33,147 nt of DNA from a virus. The notes beneath the pieces are model-generated. The model had not been told where the DNA came from. It searched no databases and worked only from the letters and a program-made list of their open reading frames with translations. The stretch is taken from positions 1 to 33,147 of IMG/VR virus record IMGVR_UViG_3300036766_000314; one strand, written 5' to 3'. Positions 30,623-33,147 of this stretch are shown here, piece after piece (position 1 is the stretch's first letter; each line of letters begins with the position of its first letter). Made by a program: the position numbers and the translations under genes.

Positions 30623-33147
30623 TTAAATTGTTAAATCACCAAATAATATATTATTTCCAACTGCTGTTGTAATTATATTTAATGGACTACCAACTGTTCT
30701 TGATTTATATAATCCAAATGAATTTAAAATAGTTCCTGTAAATGTTACTTGTCCATTACCATTTTGAATTAATAAAATATTATATCCTGATGGTAAGTTA
30801 TTTGGAACTGTTACTGTTACAGGTGAATTACTTGTAAATGATATAATAGTTGCAGTATCTTTTGCTTCAATTGTATAAGTTGTCCCTGTTACTACATCTA
30901 TATTAACATTACTCGAATTTAAAATAACATTACCATTTGCATCTAAACCTAATTTTAAACTTGAAGTTAAACTTGGTGTTGATGGTGTTGAACTTGAATT
31001 CATGTTACCAAACTTTAAACCTGATTCACCGATTACACTTGAAGTAATTATTTCATTAGTAGAAAATAAAGTAGTTGCAGTAATTGTAGAATTATTATTT
31101 GCTTTCAATTGTAATGCATCATAAATAGCATTCTGAGAAGGTGCTCTATCTACTATACCATCAGTAATTGAATCATCAATTTTACTTGATATTACACCAC
31201 CCGCACCAGTTGAACCAGCAAATTTACCAGTATTAATTAATAAAGCATCATTATTATTATTTAAATTTGAACATGACCCATTTGTAATTATATATGATTT
31301 AAGTATTGCACCATCGAAGAAATCTGTCTCTAAATTAAATATAACAGTATTGATTGAATCTTTTGCTTCTGAAATAGAAGAGTATTGATTCTTACCATAG
31401 AATATATAATTAGATTGTGTTCTAGGAAAATAGAAATGTCTTTGGACTGTAAATTTATTGTTTGATGTATTACCTAGGGTTGAATTACCTAAATCATAAA
31501 ATTGTGGCTGAATGCCAGTTGCACCAGTTATATATAATACACCACCACCAACTTTTTGTTGACAGTATATTGGTGAAATGTTAAATTGTTCTGGTTCAAT
31601 TGTATAACTTGGATTACTTCTGTCTATATCTGAATTAATAAAGAAACGATAACATGTTCCAGCATTCTTATTTATATTTAATGTATTACCACTTGGTGAA
31701 ATTATGTTACCACTTATATTTAATGTGCCAATTGCAATTGTTAAGTCATTCATATTAGCCATTACTTCTTGCCAATACAATTTGAAGTTTCTTATATTAG
31801 TTATCTTACTACCAGATCTATGCGCTACTTTACTTATATAACAATAGTTTCTCATATTACCATCAATTGGATCTGATGTAAATAAAACTGGTAAACCATT
31901 TATATCTATACTAACATAAGTTGCATCATAACCATTACCAATATTAGTTGATAAACTAACACCACTATAAGATGGAAAATCAACAACAGTTTTAATATTT
32001 GTAGCTGAATTATATATTTCACATTGACCACTAGTTATAGCAATAGTTGTATCATTAATTTTAGAAACATCACCACCATAATTTAGATGTGTACCTTCTA
32101 ATCCAGCATCTGCTTTCTTATCATTTAATTCTTCTATTGCTTTTTGAACTGTTGTTGAATGAATGTTAGCATAAGGTACAAATGTTTGTGCTGAATTAAC
32201 GGCTTGTGTGTATGTATTAGCAGATATAACATTAACTTCTGTTTTAGTATAAGCATCAGTAATACCAAATCCACTTACAGTAGTTGGTTTATTATTTAAA
32301 TAATTATAGTTTAAATCACCATGTAATGTAGTTGCTGATAAAGTATTTGCATAAGTTGTACCTGACAAATAAATATCAGCACTATTTATTGTAATCTTAC
32401 TGCTTAAAGTATCAATATTTATATATCCAAAAGTACCATTAATATCTTCTTTATAATCTGTTTGATAACCTAATTTAATTGCACCATATGAAGAACCTAT
32501 ATTGACTCCAGCATCACCAAATAACCCTAATATATCATCTTTTGGTTCTGATACAACAACATAACCATTATCACCAAATTTAATAGTTCCACCATGTTCA
32601 AAACTTCCTGAACTTCCTAATATTTTTAATGTTGAATCTGTTGAAACTGATTTAAGATTTAACACACCATCATTGTTAGATGCTGTCATTCCAGAATTTT
32701 CAACCATTGTTATTTTACCGAATGTAGTTCCACCACTTAAATTTAAATAATTAGTTAATTTTGCATTAGTATATGTTTGTGCTGAACTAACTGAATTATT
32801 ATAAACATTTGTATCAGCATTAATTGTTTGTGCAGATGTGTAATAATTAAGTAATTTTGTATTAGTATATGTTTGTGCTGAACTAACTGAATTATTATAA
32901 ACATTTGTATCAGCATTAATTGTTTGTGCAGATGTGTAATAATTAAGTAATTCTGTATCAGTATATTGATTTGCATTACTTAAAGTATTTGCAGATATTG
33001 AATCCACTTCTAACAAAGTATAATAATTAAGTAATTTTGTATTAGTATATGTTTGTGCTGAACTAACTGAATTATTATAAACATTTGTATCAGCATTAAT
33101 TGTTTGTGCAGATGTGTAATAATTAAGTAATTCTGTATCAGTATATT
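30623..33147 (-). CDS. Trimeric tail fibre with helical repeats (5' end outside window)
   Basis: The frame is open to the right edge, so at least 841 residues are present and the real start is outside. An apparent start at a TTG near 33016 lies inside a repeat and is not a start. The visible N-terminal part consists of heptad-like repeats (SAQTINADTNVYNNSV, SSAQTYTNTKLLNYYT). Next come beta-rich segments with IKLGYQTDY and LSATTLHGDLNYNYLNNKPT. The C-terminal part has KADAGLEGTHLNYGGDVS, IDDSITDGIVDRAPSQNAIY (a common phage-fibre motif) and a beta end (VTVPNNLPSGYNILL, then QNGNGQVTFTGT). A host-binding or fibre-shaft role is inferred. The repeats give it a close formal resemblance to the fibre at the left edge. 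Confidence 0.75.
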   Translation of the reverse strand, partial: YTDTELLNYYTSAQTINADTNVYNNSVSSAQTYTNTKLLNYYTLLEVDSISANTLSNANQYTDTELLNYYTSAQTINADTNVYNNSVSSAQTYTNTKLLNYYTSAQTINADTNVYNNSVSSAQTYTNAKLTNYLNLSGGTTFGKITMVENSGMTASNNDGVLNLKSVSTDSTLKILGSSGSFEHGGTIKFGDNGYVVVSEPKDDILGLFGDAGVNIGSSYGAIKLGYQTDYKEDINGTFGYINIDTLSSKITINSADIYLSGTTYANTLSATTLHGDLNYNYLNNKPTTVSGFGITDAYTKTEVNVISANTYTQAVNSAQTFVPYANIHSTTVQKAIEELNDKKADAGLEGTHLNYGGDVSKINDTTIAITSGQCEIYNSATNIKTVVDFPSYSGVSLSTNIGNGYDATYVSIDINGLPVLFTSDPIDGNMRNYCYISKVAHRSGSKITNIRNFKLYWQEVMANMNDLTIAIGTLNISGNIISPSGNTLNINKNAGTCYRFFINSDIDRSNPSYTIEPEQFNISPIYCQQKVGGGVLYITGATGIQPQFYDLGNSTLGNTSNNKFTVQRHFYFPRTQSNYIFYGKNQYSSISEAKDSINTVIFNLETDFFDGAILKSYIITNGSCSNLNNNNDALLINTGKFAGSTGAGGVISSKIDDSITDGIVDRAPSQNAIYDALQLKANNNSTITATTLFSTNEIITSSVIGESGLKFGNMNSSSTPSTPSLTSSLKLGLDANGNVILNSSNVNIDVVTGTTYTIEAKDTATIISFTSNSPVTVTVPNNLPSGYNILLIQNGNGQVTFTGTILNSFGLYKSRTVGSPLNIITTAVGNNILFGDLTI
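32749..33147. repeat. Tandem repeats (96-bp and 180-bp periods) in the fibre shaft
   Basis: GTATATGTTTGTGCTGAACT occurs at 32769, 32865 and 33045: steps of 96 and 180 bases (32 and 60 codons). A 127-bp block is identical at 32841-32967 and 33021-33147. Perfect identity at DNA level points to recent duplication. The array runs over the window edge, so its full size is unknown. Confidence 0.9.

Noticed and set aside
33014-33016. Start of the right fibre gene at a TTG
   Set aside because: The same frame continues upstream to the window edge through the same repeat family, so this codon is internal.

Overview
This is about 33 kb of a very AT-rich, tightly packed genome of a tailed phage (or prophage) with a long non-contractile tail (siphovirus-like). 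The likely host is a member of the Bacteroidota. Two promoters match the Bacteroidota housekeeping pattern (TTTG, 20-base spacer, TATCTTTG/A). Many virion proteins belong to types common in Bacteroidota phages, and Shine-Dalgarno sequences are weak or absent, with A-rich leaders instead. TAA, TAG and TGA all serve as stops, so the code looks standard. No integrase, DNA polymerase or host gene is visible, so lifestyle cannot be judged from this window.

Almost all genes run leftward (minus strand). Read from the right edge they are: two large adhesin-like fibre genes (the first cut by the right edge), a 223-aa protein, a permuted NlpC/P60-type hydrolase, the tape measure protein, an XkdF-type prohead protease, a small membrane protein, a sigma-factor-like protein, a 102-aa protein, probable small and clear large terminase subunits, a probable tail assembly chaperone made by -1 frameshifting, a scaffold-like acidic protein, the HK97-type major capsid protein, a probable tail tube protein, a 151-aa protein, the portal, a connector-like protein, a holin, two neck or tail-completion proteins, a 429-aa structural protein, a 59-aa protein and an M15 peptidase endolysin. 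The order is unusual: tape measure before terminase, and capsid before portal.

The endolysin ends at a two-way terminator (10537-10566). It also stops the only rightward genes: a 240-aa helix-turn-helix protein and a truncated GIY-YIG nuclease. Left of these lies 1.2 kb without genes (8424-9662), full of hairpins and repeats. It holds at least three copies, plus one decayed copy, of a GC-rich hairpin element with a compensatory stem change; two copies form a 118-121 bp inverted pair, each ending in its own terminator hairpin. This is the best candidate for something undescribed, namely a family of phage small RNAs.

Further left are small leftward genes. Some have host-type promoters (a membrane protein, and a Cys-rich protein plus lipoprotein). 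Others have a phage-specific promoter (an A-tract, then about 24 bases to the end of a TTTAATATATA or TTTATATATA core) that recurs through the window and may be read by the phage sigma-like protein. The left end carries a 986-aa tail/baseplate protein, a 127-aa protein, an HNH endonuclease and a repeat-rich fibre gene cut by the left edge.
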